The translations under genes and the position numbers were made by a program. Below the pieces are notes generated by a model. It saw only the letters and a program-made list of their open reading frames with translations. It did not search any database and was not told the DNA's origin. A stretch of DNA of 44,063 nt from Mesobacillus maritimus (GTDB lineage: Bacteria > Bacillota > Bacilli > Bacillales > Cytobacillaceae), in NCBI RefSeq assembly GCF_019749255.1, contig NZ_JACWFH010000025.1, positions 1 through 44,063 of the forward strand. The letters run 5' to 3'. Shown in pieces: positions 8,411 to 17,259 of this stretch. Every line of letters begins with the position of its first letter. The first letter of the stretch is position 1.

Positions 8411-8806
8411 ATGCATCTTCCCATCAGACTAACAAAAGAGTCAAGGGAGCCGATTTATCATCAAATTGAAAATCAAATCAAGGCTCTTATTTCAAGTGGC
8501 CAGCTTAAAACAGGATCACCTTTGCCATCAATTCGCGCGTTATCGAAGGATTTAGAAACTAGTGTTATTACAATAAGGCGTGCTTATCAAGACCTTGAAT
8601 ATCAAGGGTTCATCAAAACAACACAAGGAAAAGGGACATTTGTGGCTGAGATTGAAGATGCTACCAAAGAAAAGGTAAAAGTGGACGCTGTTTATAAAGC
8701 ACTTGAAGCAGCCATTGAAACAGCGCTTCGCCATGATTATACACCGATTGAGGTAGAGCAAATCTTTCATACGATTATCGCCAATTATAAAAATAAGGAG
8801 GAATAG
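8411..8806 (+). CDS. GntR-family repressor, YtrA subfamily
   Basis: 131 residues. A winged helix of GntR type occupies about 10-75 (EPIYHQIENQIKALISSGQL, LPSIRALSKDLETSVITIRR), followed by only about 55 residues of helical tail. This short form without a large effector domain is typical of the YtrA subfamily (B. subtilis YtrA is about 130 residues). GGAAGGAGGC precedes the ATG. It sits inside an ABC transporter operon and probably represses it through the palindrome at 7605. In other Bacilli YtrA systems respond to cell-wall antibiotics; whether this one does is inference. Confidence 0.9.
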   Translation: MHLPIRLTKESREPIYHQIENQIKALISSGQLKTGSPLPSIRALSKDLETSVITIRRAYQDLEYQGFIKTTQGKGTFVAEIEDATKEKVKVDAVYKALEAAIETALRHDYTPIEVEQIFHTIIANYKNKEE

Positions 8807-8809
8807 GTT

Positions 8810-9685
8810 TTGGCACCTTCGATTGAATGTAAGAATGTAAGAGTAGAAAATGAAGACTTCGCACTAGGGCCCGTTAGCCTATCATTTGAACCAGGAACCA
8901 TTTCTGCACTGGTAGGGAAAAATGGCACAGGGAAAAGTACGTTCTTTAAGCTGTTAATGAATTTAGTTTCCCCAACAGAAGGGGATATCACCATAAATGG
9001 TCAATCCATTCTAGGGGAGAATGAAGCTTGGAAGCAAAGGATTTCCTATCAACCACAAACTCTGAAGGGCATGGATTCGTTCACTGGAAAGGAATTGAAA
9101 AAGTTAATTTCAAATTATTATCCAACCTGGGATGAGGATTTGTTTACAAAGATGATCAACCAGTTTGGAATCCCCCTATCAAAGCCTTATGGCAAATTGT
9201 CGCAAGGGGTCCAAAAACAACTAAACCTCGCCTTAACCATCCCAAGGGACACCGAGGTTTTATTACTTGATGAACCTACAGCACATATGGATATCCCCAC
9301 TAAACAAATCTTAATGAATATCCTCGTTGAATGGATGGAAAGAGGGGACAAAATCATGCTTATTGCCAGTCACGAAATTGAAGATATTCGTAAACTAGCA
9401 GACTACCTCGTCCTGTTTCAAGAAGGAAAGATTGTCGGGAATTATGTAAAAGAAGAACTAGCCGCTCAATACAAACAATACTGGCTAGAGCATCCACTAT
9501 CATCTCAGCCCTTGCCAGGAGAAATCGCCCGAAATGGTGATCGCGTAATAATTAGCAATCATCCAGAGAAAACAGAAAGCTTCTTGTTAACTGAAAAACA
9601 GCGTTGGCTCAATGCAGAGGTACTTGATTTAGAAGAGATTATCACCATTGTATTGAACCATGAGAGGAAAGGAGAACCAATATGA
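8810..9685 (+). CDS. ABC transporter ATP-binding protein, YtrB-like
   Basis: 291-residue ATPase with Walker A GKNGTGKST, a variant signature LSQGVQKQL, Walker B VLLLDEPTAHMD and switch His in LIASHEIED. The last 70 residues form an accessory C-terminal region. Length and short coupling sequences resemble B. subtilis YtrB (about 292). It starts at TTG 8810, four bases after the GntR stop, with AAGGAGG overlapping the end of that gene. It overlaps the next gene by ATGA, so the five genes form one transcription unit. Confidence 0.87.
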   Translation: MAPSIECKNVRVENEDFALGPVSLSFEPGTISALVGKNGTGKSTFFKLLMNLVSPTEGDITINGQSILGENEAWKQRISYQPQTLKGMDSFTGKELKKLISNYYPTWDEDLFTKMINQFGIPLSKPYGKLSQGVQKQLNLALTIPRDTEVLLLDEPTAHMDIPTKQILMNILVEWMERGDKIMLIASHEIEDIRKLADYLVLFQEGKIVGNYVKEELAAQYKQYWLEHPLSSQPLPGEIARNGDRVIISNHPEKTESFLLTEKQRWLNAEVLDLEEIITIVLNHERKGEPI

Positions 9686-10614
9686 GTGGGGAAATCGTCC
9701 TTAGTGTTAACCAATTAGGAAAATCATTTAAAGAAAAGAAAATTATTGAGAATATTTCTTTCGATGTAAACAAAGGTGAAATCATGGCGATTCTTGGTCC
9801 AAATGGTGCTGGGAAGTCAACAACCATTCGCAATATTATGGGAATCATGTATCCAGATGAAGGATCGGTTACTTTTCACCATTATAAAGCAGGCACGATT
9901 CCACGACATAAGATTGGTTACTTACCGGAAGAACGTGGCTTATATAAAAGTGTGAGTATTATGGATATTTTGTTATATTTCGCTGAATTAAAGGATTATC
10001 CTGTTGCCAAAGCGAAGCAACGGGCGCTTGCTTATTTGGCCAAGTTCGGTCTTGAGGGGAAAGAGAAAACGTCGATTGAGGAATTGTCCAAGGGGATGGG
10101 CCAAAAGGTTCAATTTATCGCCGCGATCATTCATGAACCTGAACTGCTCATTTTAGATGAGCCATTCTCAGGTCTAGACCCTGTCAGTCAGGAAGTCTTT
10201 AAGCAGGAAATAAAAGACTTAGCAAATAAAGGTACGGCAATTCTATTATCTTCGCATCAAATGAATCTAGTAGAAGAGCTTTGTGATCGCTTATATATGA
10301 TACACCAAGGATCAAAAGTTTTGTCAGGGACGTTGGCTGAAGTGAAAAAAGATTATGCGAATTTTAAATGTAGCATCCATGGAGACAATGAAACGGCCCT
10401 CCTTGAAAAGATTCCTGATGTTCAACGTATAGAACAAAATGGAAAGCAATCCATCCTCTATTTATCCGTTGAAGTGGATATTCCACAATGGCTAAAACAG
10501 TGGCCAGATGGGATACAGGTTGAGGAATTATCCATTGATCGTACCACACTCCACGAAATATTTATTGAAATTGCGACAGGAAAGAGAACAAAGGAGGGAG
10601 TACGACATGCGTAA
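9682..10614 (+). CDS. ABC transporter ATP-binding protein, NatA/YhaQ-like
   Basis: 310-residue ATPase: Walker A GPNGAGKST, signature LSKGMGQK, Walker B LLILDEPFSGLD, switch His in LSSHQMN, and a C-terminal DUF4162-type region after about residue 220. It resembles the NatA/YhaQ group that pairs with NatB/YhaP permeases, and the next gene is such a permease. The ATG overlaps the upstream stop by four bases behind AAAGGAGA. The substrate is unclear; NatAB exports sodium and related systems handle peptides or drugs. Confidence 0.87.
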   Translation: MSGEIVLSVNQLGKSFKEKKIIENISFDVNKGEIMAILGPNGAGKSTTIRNIMGIMYPDEGSVTFHHYKAGTIPRHKIGYLPEERGLYKSVSIMDILLYFAELKDYPVAKAKQRALAYLAKFGLEGKEKTSIEELSKGMGQKVQFIAAIIHEPELLILDEPFSGLDPVSQEVFKQEIKDLANKGTAILLSSHQMNLVEELCDRLYMIHQGSKVLSGTLAEVKKDYANFKCSIHGDNETALLEKIPDVQRIEQNGKQSILYLSVEVDIPQWLKQWPDGIQVEELSIDRTTLHEIFIEIATGKRTKEGVRHA

Positions 10615-11848
10615 TAGTTTTAAGGTTGCGAAATGGGAATTAAAGCGAAACATAAAGAATAAATCTTTCATTATCTCCCTTTTTTTAACGCCAATTCTCT
10701 TTATTGTTTTTGCGACGGTCCCGACCCTGCTTGAGAATAGTGATGAGCAGGAAAGTGTACATGTTTATATAAAAGATGAATTGAATAGTTGGAGTGAGAT
10801 GGAAAAAGTGCTCGCCGCATTAGAGGTAGAGTGGGATGTCAACATGACAACGGAACCAGAGGCTGAGCTGCTGGAAAGATTACAAGAGCAAGAGAATACT
10901 GCTTATATCGCTTTAACAGAGGCTGCTTTAGAAGAAGGGAAAATTCAAGTTTACTTGAGTGAAAACGTAGAAGATACCTTTACCTATCAGCTGAATGGAT
11001 TAGAAGAACCTTTAAGGCAGCTGCAATTACAAAAGCTAGGATTATCAACTGAAGAGATTGAAGTTTTAACGAAAGGCGTTATTTTCGAGGAAGTCCCGCT
11101 TACTGAAGCAGAGGAAACAGCCATGGGTGACCCTGAAGGGATAACAGCTGGTGCAGAAGAACAACTAAAACGGATCGTACCGGGTGCTACTGCTGGCATC
11201 ATTCTATTCTCTGTAGTCATTACAGGCATGATGATTTTCCAAAGTGCTTCGCAGGAAAAGAAAGAAAAAGTAGCCGAGATTGTCCTTTCCTCCTTGACTC
11301 CAGAAGAGTTAATGAACGGGAAGATAATTGGATACTTTGGTCTGGGGATGGTGCAAGTGTTTGTCTGGATGTTATTTGCCATTCCGATTATCACCTGGTT
11401 TTTTGAATTTCCACTTTTTAGCTATTTAGTTGTTCCTGAGCTTCTATTGTTATTATTTATTTCATTTGCGGGGTATCTGCTTTTTGCCGCCATCTTTGTT
11501 GGCCTGGGTGCGACAGTAGAAGACATGAACGCAACAAGCAATTTTCAAGCAATGGTGATGATGCTTCCGTTTCTACCGGCCATCATTATTGGCCCAGTAC
11601 TCTCGAACCCAAGTGGGTTGATTGCCCAAATTGGTTCCTATTTCCCGCTTACTTCACCAGCGATTTTGCTATTCCGTCTCTCGGTCCTGGAGGAATGGCC
11701 ATGGGTTGAGATCATAATCTCTTTGGTTCTCTTAGTATCAAGTATTTGGCTCTTTATGAAGCTTGCTGGGAAAATATTTAAAACGGGTATCCTCATGTAT
11801 GGGAAAAATGCTACACCTCAAGAAATTTGGAAATGGATTAGACAGTAA
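10607..11848 (+). CDS. ABC-2 type permease, NatB/YhaP-like
   Basis: 413 residues. One N-terminal helix (about 20-40), a large hydrophilic extracytoplasmic domain (about 45-195), then five or six helices, the layout of NatB-type ABC-2 permeases. The start is ATG 10607, right after AAAGGAGGGAG; the frame is open further upstream but lies inside the ATPase gene. It overlaps the upstream gene by eight bases. It should form the membrane partner of the NatA-like ATPase. Confidence 0.87.
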   Translation: MRNSFKVAKWELKRNIKNKSFIISLFLTPILFIVFATVPTLLENSDEQESVHVYIKDELNSWSEMEKVLAALEVEWDVNMTTEPEAELLERLQEQENTAYIALTEAALEEGKIQVYLSENVEDTFTYQLNGLEEPLRQLQLQKLGLSTEEIEVLTKGVIFEEVPLTEAEETAMGDPEGITAGAEEQLKRIVPGATAGIILFSVVITGMMIFQSASQEKKEKVAEIVLSSLTPEELMNGKIIGYFGLGMVQVFVWMLFAIPIITWFFEFPLFSYLVVPELLLLLFISFAGYLLFAAIFVGLGATVEDMNATSNFQAMVMMLPFLPAIIIGPVLSNPSGLIAQIGSYFPLTSPAILLFRLSVLEEWPWVEIIISLVLLVSSIWLFMKLAGKIFKTGILMYGKNATPQEIWKWIRQ

Positions 11849-11902
11849 AACTAATTTCCACAATTGCACACTAGGGGCATAGGGATGACATTCTACTCTT
11901 TT

Positions 11903-13130
11903 CTACATGGAAGCAGTAGAATGCTCTCTGTGCTTTTCTTTGTACTCACGTACGAAAATAATTGTAAATCCCAGGCTAAGCAAGGATAAGTTAAAACCTA
12001 TCACCCCAACCCAGTGAAAACTCTCCCAAAAATACCCGCCGATGGAGCCAACAAAGGACGAACCTAAATAATAAAAGAGTAAGTATAACGAAGATGCCTG
12101 AGCTTTATTTTCCACTGCGCGTTCTGTCACCAAAGCACTCACAATTGAATGACTAGCGAAGAAACCAAAGGTAAAAATCGAAAGTCCAACTATTTTGAAA
12201 ATAACACTTGGAAAAAGAGTCAGAAGCGTTCCGAAAATAGCAATGATAAATGAGATTTTTAGAATAAAAGTTTCTCCAAACACACTCGCCTTTTTCCCCA
12301 TATAAATAGAGCTAAAGGTTCCGCATAAATACACGATAAAAATAAAGCCAATAATCGTCTGACTAAGATGATAAGGAGGATGGGTAAGCAAAAATATAGT
12401 TATAGATGGAAACGAAGCTACCCATCAACAAAAATCCTAGCATAAATAAGGGCAATAGCTTTCTGTTTGTTACATGCATCTTATATGCACCATAGATTGC
12501 ACCCCAACTCAATTTCTTTGTTTTAGGAGTTTGTGTGGTTGGAAGAGTATACATAAAGATCAAACTTAAAAGAAAGGTGAGCACCCCAATTGCAGCAATA
12601 GCGATTCGCCAATTGAAAAAGTCGGTCAAGACTCCCGTTACGATTCGGCCCGACATTCCACCGATACTGGAACCTGCGATGTAGAACCCCATAATCATCG
12701 AAGTATGTAGGGGATTGAATGTTCTTCCGATGAACGCCATTGCAATGGACGGCACACCAGCCACAAATACGCCTAATAGTGTCCTAAATAGTAGCAGGGT
12801 ATAAAAATTGGGACTTAAGGTAGACAAGACACCTAAAATGGATGTGAGAATCATAGACAAAACCATGATTTTTTTCATACCAAGATAATCTGAGACGGAT
12901 CCTGCTACTAGTAAGGTAATCGCAAGCAAACCAGTTGTCATTGATAAGGATAAACTGGCTACTGGGGCGGATACGCTAAACTCCTCAGCAAATAAAGGCA
13001 TCGTCGGTTGTGTTGTATAAATCGAGATAAAGGGGACTAACCCCGCAATAAATAAGGCAAGCCGCGCTCGTTTGTATTCGCGTGTCCCCGGCTCAATATA
13101 GGTCATAGAAATCCTCGTTTCTTTATCCAT
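11903..13130 (-). pseudogene. MFS transporter, YnfM/arabinose-efflux type, interrupted by a frameshift
   Basis: Two frames together encode one 12-helix major facilitator protein. The first (13130 to 12363) covers about 250 residues with LALFIAGLVPFISIYTTQP at the N-terminus and FRTLLGVFVAG in the middle. It ends in YNYIFA and then runs into a stop. The second (from about 12395 to 11903) resumes with THPPYHLSQTIIGFIFIVYL, which in relatives follows the YNYI motif directly. The break lies near 12395-12402 beside a T5 run, so a small indel or sequencing error explains it. The ribosome site GGAAGAGAT precedes the ATG at 13130. If real, the transporter is inactive or split. Confidence 0.82.
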
Positions 13131-13265
13131 ATCTCTTCCATATTCTATAACTTGTGCATTGTAATGTCTATTGAAGGGATTGAGATCACGTAAATATCCG
13201 TAGGGGAGGGTTACTGGTTAATTACGAATGAGCGAAAAAGCAAGCAGTGTTTTTAGTCAATGCAA

Positions 13266-13299
13266 AAAGACTGGCAGATACCATTTGCTGTCAGTCTTT
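13266..13299 (-). terminator. Terminator of the small membrane-protein gene
   Basis: On the minus strand AAAGACTGACAG pairs with CTGCCAGTCTTT (one mismatch), followed by TT. It lies 12 bases after the gene's stop at 13311 and before the MFS gene. Confidence 0.8.
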
Positions 13300-13310
13300 C
13301 GTGGGGAATT

Positions 13311-13775
13311 CTAGATTGTCCGTCCTTTTTTCTTCGCATCTACATCCAACCCAATCCCAATTGCAATTCCGATACTGAACCCAAACGATATTCCAAGTGC
13401 TAGATTATCTAAAAAAAGTAGACCAAAGACAACACCCAAACTTAAACCTAGCGACATATAGATACTTTGGTTCGTGCCCTCGGTCACTAACTTGTGTTCT
13501 TTTTGCAAATGCGAGATAAAGTTTTCCATCGTATGACGATGCTTTATAAAATCAGAACTCTCAAGAGATTGCCCTTTTTCTTTCAATTGGTGGATATGAT
13601 CATTATAGGCAATTAATAATGTGCTGCATTCCTTACAATCTGGGGAAAAGGAGTCTAATCGTATCAGTACACGCTCCCATTTGTCTAAATCAAGTTTTTG
13701 GGCTACCTTTGGTTCAACACTTGATTTAAGTGCCATAACCTCTTCGAGTATTTTTTCGGAGTGTTCGTTCTTCAT
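13311..13775 (-). CDS. Hypothetical membrane protein with CKEC motif
   Basis: 154 residues. The N-terminal 105 are hydrophilic and helical with an isolated CxxC pair (DCKECSTLLIAY); residues about 108-145 form two glycine-rich hydrophobic segments (SLGLSLGVVFGLLFL, LGISFGFSIGIAIGIGL), and the tail is basic. TTGGAGGTCGG precedes the ATG. I do not recognise a named family. The CxxC could bind metal or be redox-active, but a single pair is weak evidence. It is transcribed alone. Confidence 0.72.
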   Translation of the reverse strand: MKNEHSEKILEEVMALKSSVEPKVAQKLDLDKWERVLIRLDSFSPDCKECSTLLIAYNDHIHQLKEKGQSLESSDFIKHRHTMENFISHLQKEHKLVTEGTNQSIYMSLGLSLGVVFGLLFLDNLALGISFGFSIGIAIGIGLDVDAKKKGRTI

Positions 13776-13982
13776 AAAATCCGACCTCCAATATTAAATG
13801 GATGTTCTTCTCCGCTGTCCAGGTCATTTATGCTTTCCTTCCTTATTTACGGATTGACAAATGAAAAGGTTTCAATCTTTCAATCTTAAGGCGATACTCA
13901 AAAAAAGCTCTTCAAATCTACTATTATTTGGTATTATGGGATTACATATTTTTCAATTATTCTGAATGAGCAGGGAGAAACA

Positions 13983-16064
13983 ATGAAACTAGTAAAATTA
14001 ATCTTCTTCTATTTATTGGGGATTGTGGCAATCCTCTGTGTAAGTGTCTTCCCACAGTACTTTTCAACAAGGGGAATGCCAGATTCAACAGGGTATTTTC
14101 AGCAACTTGCCTCGTTCCTCTTGGAAATCCTAAATCCGAACCAATGGCTATATACGGTTTCAGGTTCAAGTAGGGCGTTTCCAATTTTTGAGGTTTTGTG
14201 GGAACCATTTATTTATTCCATGCAAATCTTGCTTGGTGCGCTGGGATTAGGGTTCTTCTTTGCCTTTTGGTTTGCATTAGCAGCCACTTTTATGCCGAAA
14301 ATCGTACTCAATCCAGTCAAGCGGGTACTCGATTTTCTTGAATCCGTTCCAGACCTTATTATTGCCGCACTTCTGCAAATGCTCGCTATCTATCTTTTTC
14401 AAATAACTGGGATTCATGTTTTTCGGGTAGCTAGTTACACAGAAAATGTATACCTAGCACCGATTCTCACCTTAGCAATCTTACCGATGGTGTCGATGTT
14501 CAAAATTTTGCTCCTTATGATTGAAGAGGAACTCTTAAAGGTTTATGTGGTCTTTCTAAAAAGCAAGGGAATATCTAGCTTGAGTATTTTGATGAACCAT
14601 ATAGTAAAAAATATCATGCCGATTTCGTTTCATCATATGAAGTTAATCATTTGGGGAGCGCTTTCCAGTCAGTTTATTATCGAACGTATCTTTAATATTC
14701 ATGGCTTGACTCATTATTTATTAGAAAGCTTTACGCCTATGACCATTGCCTTTACCCTAATCTTGATTTTTACACCGTTTTATTTCTTCTTCCAACTTAT
14801 GGAGTTATGGTTAAAAGAGGAGAACGCTTCAATGCACCAAATGGATAGACTAGGCACATGGGAAAGGTGGAAAGCAGGATTTTCTTTTCAGTGGATACAA
14901 TCGTTTATCTCTTTTATTAAGGAGTGGAAATTACCGAGATTAAAGCTATGGGGTTCAATTGTACAAATGTCTAGTCTAGTTGCTCAGCATATGAAAAATT
15001 GGAAATTTGCACTAGGTAGCTTATTTTTTATTATTACCATAGGCTATAGTTTGATTTATTCATTTACAACAGATAATCACGTTGACCAAGTTAGACTCCT
15101 ATATGAGGAAGACGGAACTACGCTTATTGGCAGGTCACCGTTTCCACCACCTGAACCCTTTTTATTAGGTTCAGACAGGCTAGGGTTTAGTATTTTTGAT
15201 CAATTGGTAATCGGGGCAAAATACACTTTATTTTTTGCTTTACTTATTGCATTTTTACGTGTAATTGTGGGTCTATTATTTGGAACCTTTTATGCTTTTC
15301 GCTTAAGACCACACACGCAAACGTGGGTAGGGAGGATGGTTGACTCGATCCATTTCCTGCCATTAAGTTTAATCGCTTATATTTTGCTTGCTCCAATATT
15401 AATCCCGACAATGCAGGGCTTTGCCTATACGTTTACCGAGCGCATTCTTTTAGAAATCTTTATTTTAACCATATTAGTTGTTCCGTTGACGACCGTTTTA
15501 CTAGGTAAGGAGATTAAGGAAGTACTCGAAAATGAATTTATTTCGAGCGCGAGGGTGTTAGGGGGAAGCGGGTTTCACGTATTTTGGCGTCATGTGTTCC
15601 CACATATTGGCCCGCGATTAACCATTGTATTTGGCCAACAGTTTATTCAAGTTCTATTAGTCTTTATCCACTTAGGTGTTTTTAATTTCTTTTTTGGCGG
15701 AACGCTTTTGAGCTTTGGCATGCAAGCAGATCCGCCGAGGTCGATGACTTATGAGTGGTCCGGTTTAATTGGGCAAATTGGCAGAAGTGCTCTTAGTAGT
15801 GAAAGGTACTGGTACTTATGGCCAATGGTAGCTTTTATGGTTTCTATTTTTGCCATGCAATTGATCATCCAAGGTGTAAAAGAAGTTCAACAGGTGAAAG
15901 TTGGCGTTTTATATAAACTACCTAAAAGGAAAACAAGACGTGACAAGAGACTAGAGACAACTACCATTCAGGGGCAACACCTTGCCAAGGATCATTTTAT
16001 TAGAAAAAATAACGGATTACATGTAAGTAGTTCCGTTTCAGTGAAGGAACAAATGAAATCGTAA
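13983..16064 (+). CDS. Fused two-domain ABC permease, DppB-like plus DppC-like
   Basis: 693 residues containing both halves of an oligopeptide-type permease. Residues 1-275 look like DppB (N-terminal helix, loop, five helices); the coupling loop is VFLKSKGISSLSILMNHIVK. After a 60-residue linker, residues about 335-650 look like DppC (helix at 340, extracytoplasmic loop with FLLGSDRLGFSIFDQLVIGA, then helices); its coupling loop is FISSARVLGGSGFHVFWRH. Canonical systems encode these as two proteins. AGGGAG precedes the ATG. No substrate-binding protein or ATPase is encoded within reach, so it must use distant partners or act differently. It ends with a hydrophilic tail of about 50 residues. 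Confidence 0.85.
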   Translation: MKLVKLIFFYLLGIVAILCVSVFPQYFSTRGMPDSTGYFQQLASFLLEILNPNQWLYTVSGSSRAFPIFEVLWEPFIYSMQILLGALGLGFFFAFWFALAATFMPKIVLNPVKRVLDFLESVPDLIIAALLQMLAIYLFQITGIHVFRVASYTENVYLAPILTLAILPMVSMFKILLLMIEEELLKVYVVFLKSKGISSLSILMNHIVKNIMPISFHHMKLIIWGALSSQFIIERIFNIHGLTHYLLESFTPMTIAFTLILIFTPFYFFFQLMELWLKEENASMHQMDRLGTWERWKAGFSFQWIQSFISFIKEWKLPRLKLWGSIVQMSSLVAQHMKNWKFALGSLFFIITIGYSLIYSFTTDNHVDQVRLLYEEDGTTLIGRSPFPPPEPFLLGSDRLGFSIFDQLVIGAKYTLFFALLIAFLRVIVGLLFGTFYAFRLRPHTQTWVGRMVDSIHFLPLSLIAYILLAPILIPTMQGFAYTFTERILLEIFILTILVVPLTTVLLGKEIKEVLENEFISSARVLGGSGFHVFWRHVFPHIGPRLTIVFGQQFIQVLLVFIHLGVFNFFFGGTLLSFGMQADPPRSMTYEWSGLIGQIGRSALSSERYWYLWPMVAFMVSIFAMQLIIQGVKEVQQVKVGVLYKLPKRKTRRDKRLETTTIQGQHLAKDHFIRKNNGLHVSSSVSVKEQMKS

Positions 16065-16072
16065 ACCTAAAG

Positions 16073-16114
16073 AATAGACCAAATTGCAGATGATTTGGTC
16101 TATTTGTTTTTTTG
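16073..16114 (+). terminator. Terminator of fused permease gene
   Basis: AATAGACCAAAT pairs perfectly with ATTTGGTCTATT and is followed by TGTTTTTTTG. It separates convergent genes. Confidence 0.92.
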
Positions 16115-16139
16115 ATACTACAATCGGTTAGACTAAAAT

Positions 16140-17255
16140 CTATCTTTTATAATGTAAAGTATTAATAATGTTAAGGTTAACTTCTATTTTATTGATAGAA
16201 TCTTTGCTTATTGAAGGAATGTTCTTTAGATTCCATTCTTTTAAGTGATAGCGGTAAGTTGTTTCACTAATATTTAATAAATCGGTTTTTAACTCTTCAC
16301 TTTTCTCTATGGTTTTCATCAGTTCCTCTTTTATTTCCTTTTCTAATTCTTTTTCAATGCGGTCATAACTAATATTTTCCTGATTCTGGTCAATTTGAGC
16401 GTCCATTTTCAAGATTAAGTTATAACTGGGTTTGGGGCCACTAATAACTTCAATTCTAAATTTGGGTTTTTGTATAAGCAAACTCACTTTTTCTTGAAAT
16501 AGCGAATAGGGAATGTTTGTTACATTTTTTGATGCCCATTTCACTCCTACTAAGTCCTCTTTATCCACCCATCCTTTAAATTGCTGTTGAGATATAGCAA
16601 ATCCACCCGTTAAAGTTGAGATATTTTTCTGCTCATCGCCCTTGAAAAAATTCGTATCGTTTAGAGCAATGGATGGAATGATAAACGAACCAATTGGCTG
16701 AAAAAAGGCGGAGACAAATTTATTATACTCTTCTATTGGAATGATAATGGTGTTTTTTGTAAGTAAGTTTGGACTGTGTAGAATTGTATAAGTGGATGGA
16801 AAGTTAAAAAAACTTTCGCCCAAAAAGATATCTTTGATATTCTCTTGAGTCCCCATAAGCCAGATATTGTAACGCAAGAAAGGGTTTTGGCCGATAAAAT
16901 CAATGACAGAATTCATTTTTTCCTTGATGACATTCTCGCTTAAAAGGATGGTATTTACATGTCCATAATAAAATGGCAATGCTGAGTTTTGTTCTAATAG
17001 GTCTAGAGCCGAGTGTATGCTCTTACCCTTTGCTTCGCCAATTAACATTGGGGCAGATTGTTGAAGGGAAGTAGTCCCTTCTTGTTTGGCGATATTAGCA
17101 AAATTTTGTGCCTGGGTATAGACGATAAATTCATCGTCTGCGTAATCAATCCCTAATCCAGTAATATAGGTTTGACTTTGGATTTCTTTTGCGTCGCAAC
17201 CAACAAGTTGAAACAGTACACTCCATAGTGTGAGTACTAGAATTGTTTTTTTCAT
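16140..17255 (-). CDS. Ger(x)C-family germinant receptor lipoprotein (C subunit)
   Basis: 371-residue lipoprotein of a spore germinant receptor, anchored on the outer face of the spore inner membrane. The signal peptide MKKTILVLTLWSVLFQ ends in the lipobox LVGC, and the mature part starts DAKEIQSQTYITGLGIDY, typical of the family. The start is ATG 17255, behind AAAGGGAG; the frame extends ten codons upstream without a better site. It begins four bases after the gerA stop, so the two are coupled. Expression in the forespore under sigma-G is expected for the family, though I did not identify the promoter. Confidence 0.92.
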   Translation of the reverse strand: MKKTILVLTLWSVLFQLVGCDAKEIQSQTYITGLGIDYADDEFIVYTQAQNFANIAKQEGTTSLQQSAPMLIGEAKGKSIHSALDLLEQNSALPFYYGHVNTILLSENVIKEKMNSVIDFIGQNPFLRYNIWLMGTQENIKDIFLGESFFNFPSTYTILHSPNLLTKNTIIIPIEEYNKFVSAFFQPIGSFIIPSIALNDTNFFKGDEQKNISTLTGGFAISQQQFKGWVDKEDLVGVKWASKNVTNIPYSLFQEKVSLLIQKPKFRIEVISGPKPSYNLILKMDAQIDQNQENISYDRIEKELEKEIKEELMKTIEKSEELKTDLLNISETTYRYHLKEWNLKNIPSISKDSINKIEVNLNIINTLHYKR

Positions 17256-17259
17256 ACTC

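Noticed and set aside
11889-11922. ATTCTAC/GTAGAAT inverted repeat between the NatB-like gene and the MFS remnant
   Set aside because: No T-run on either strand; a weak hairpin only, so I did not list it as a terminator.
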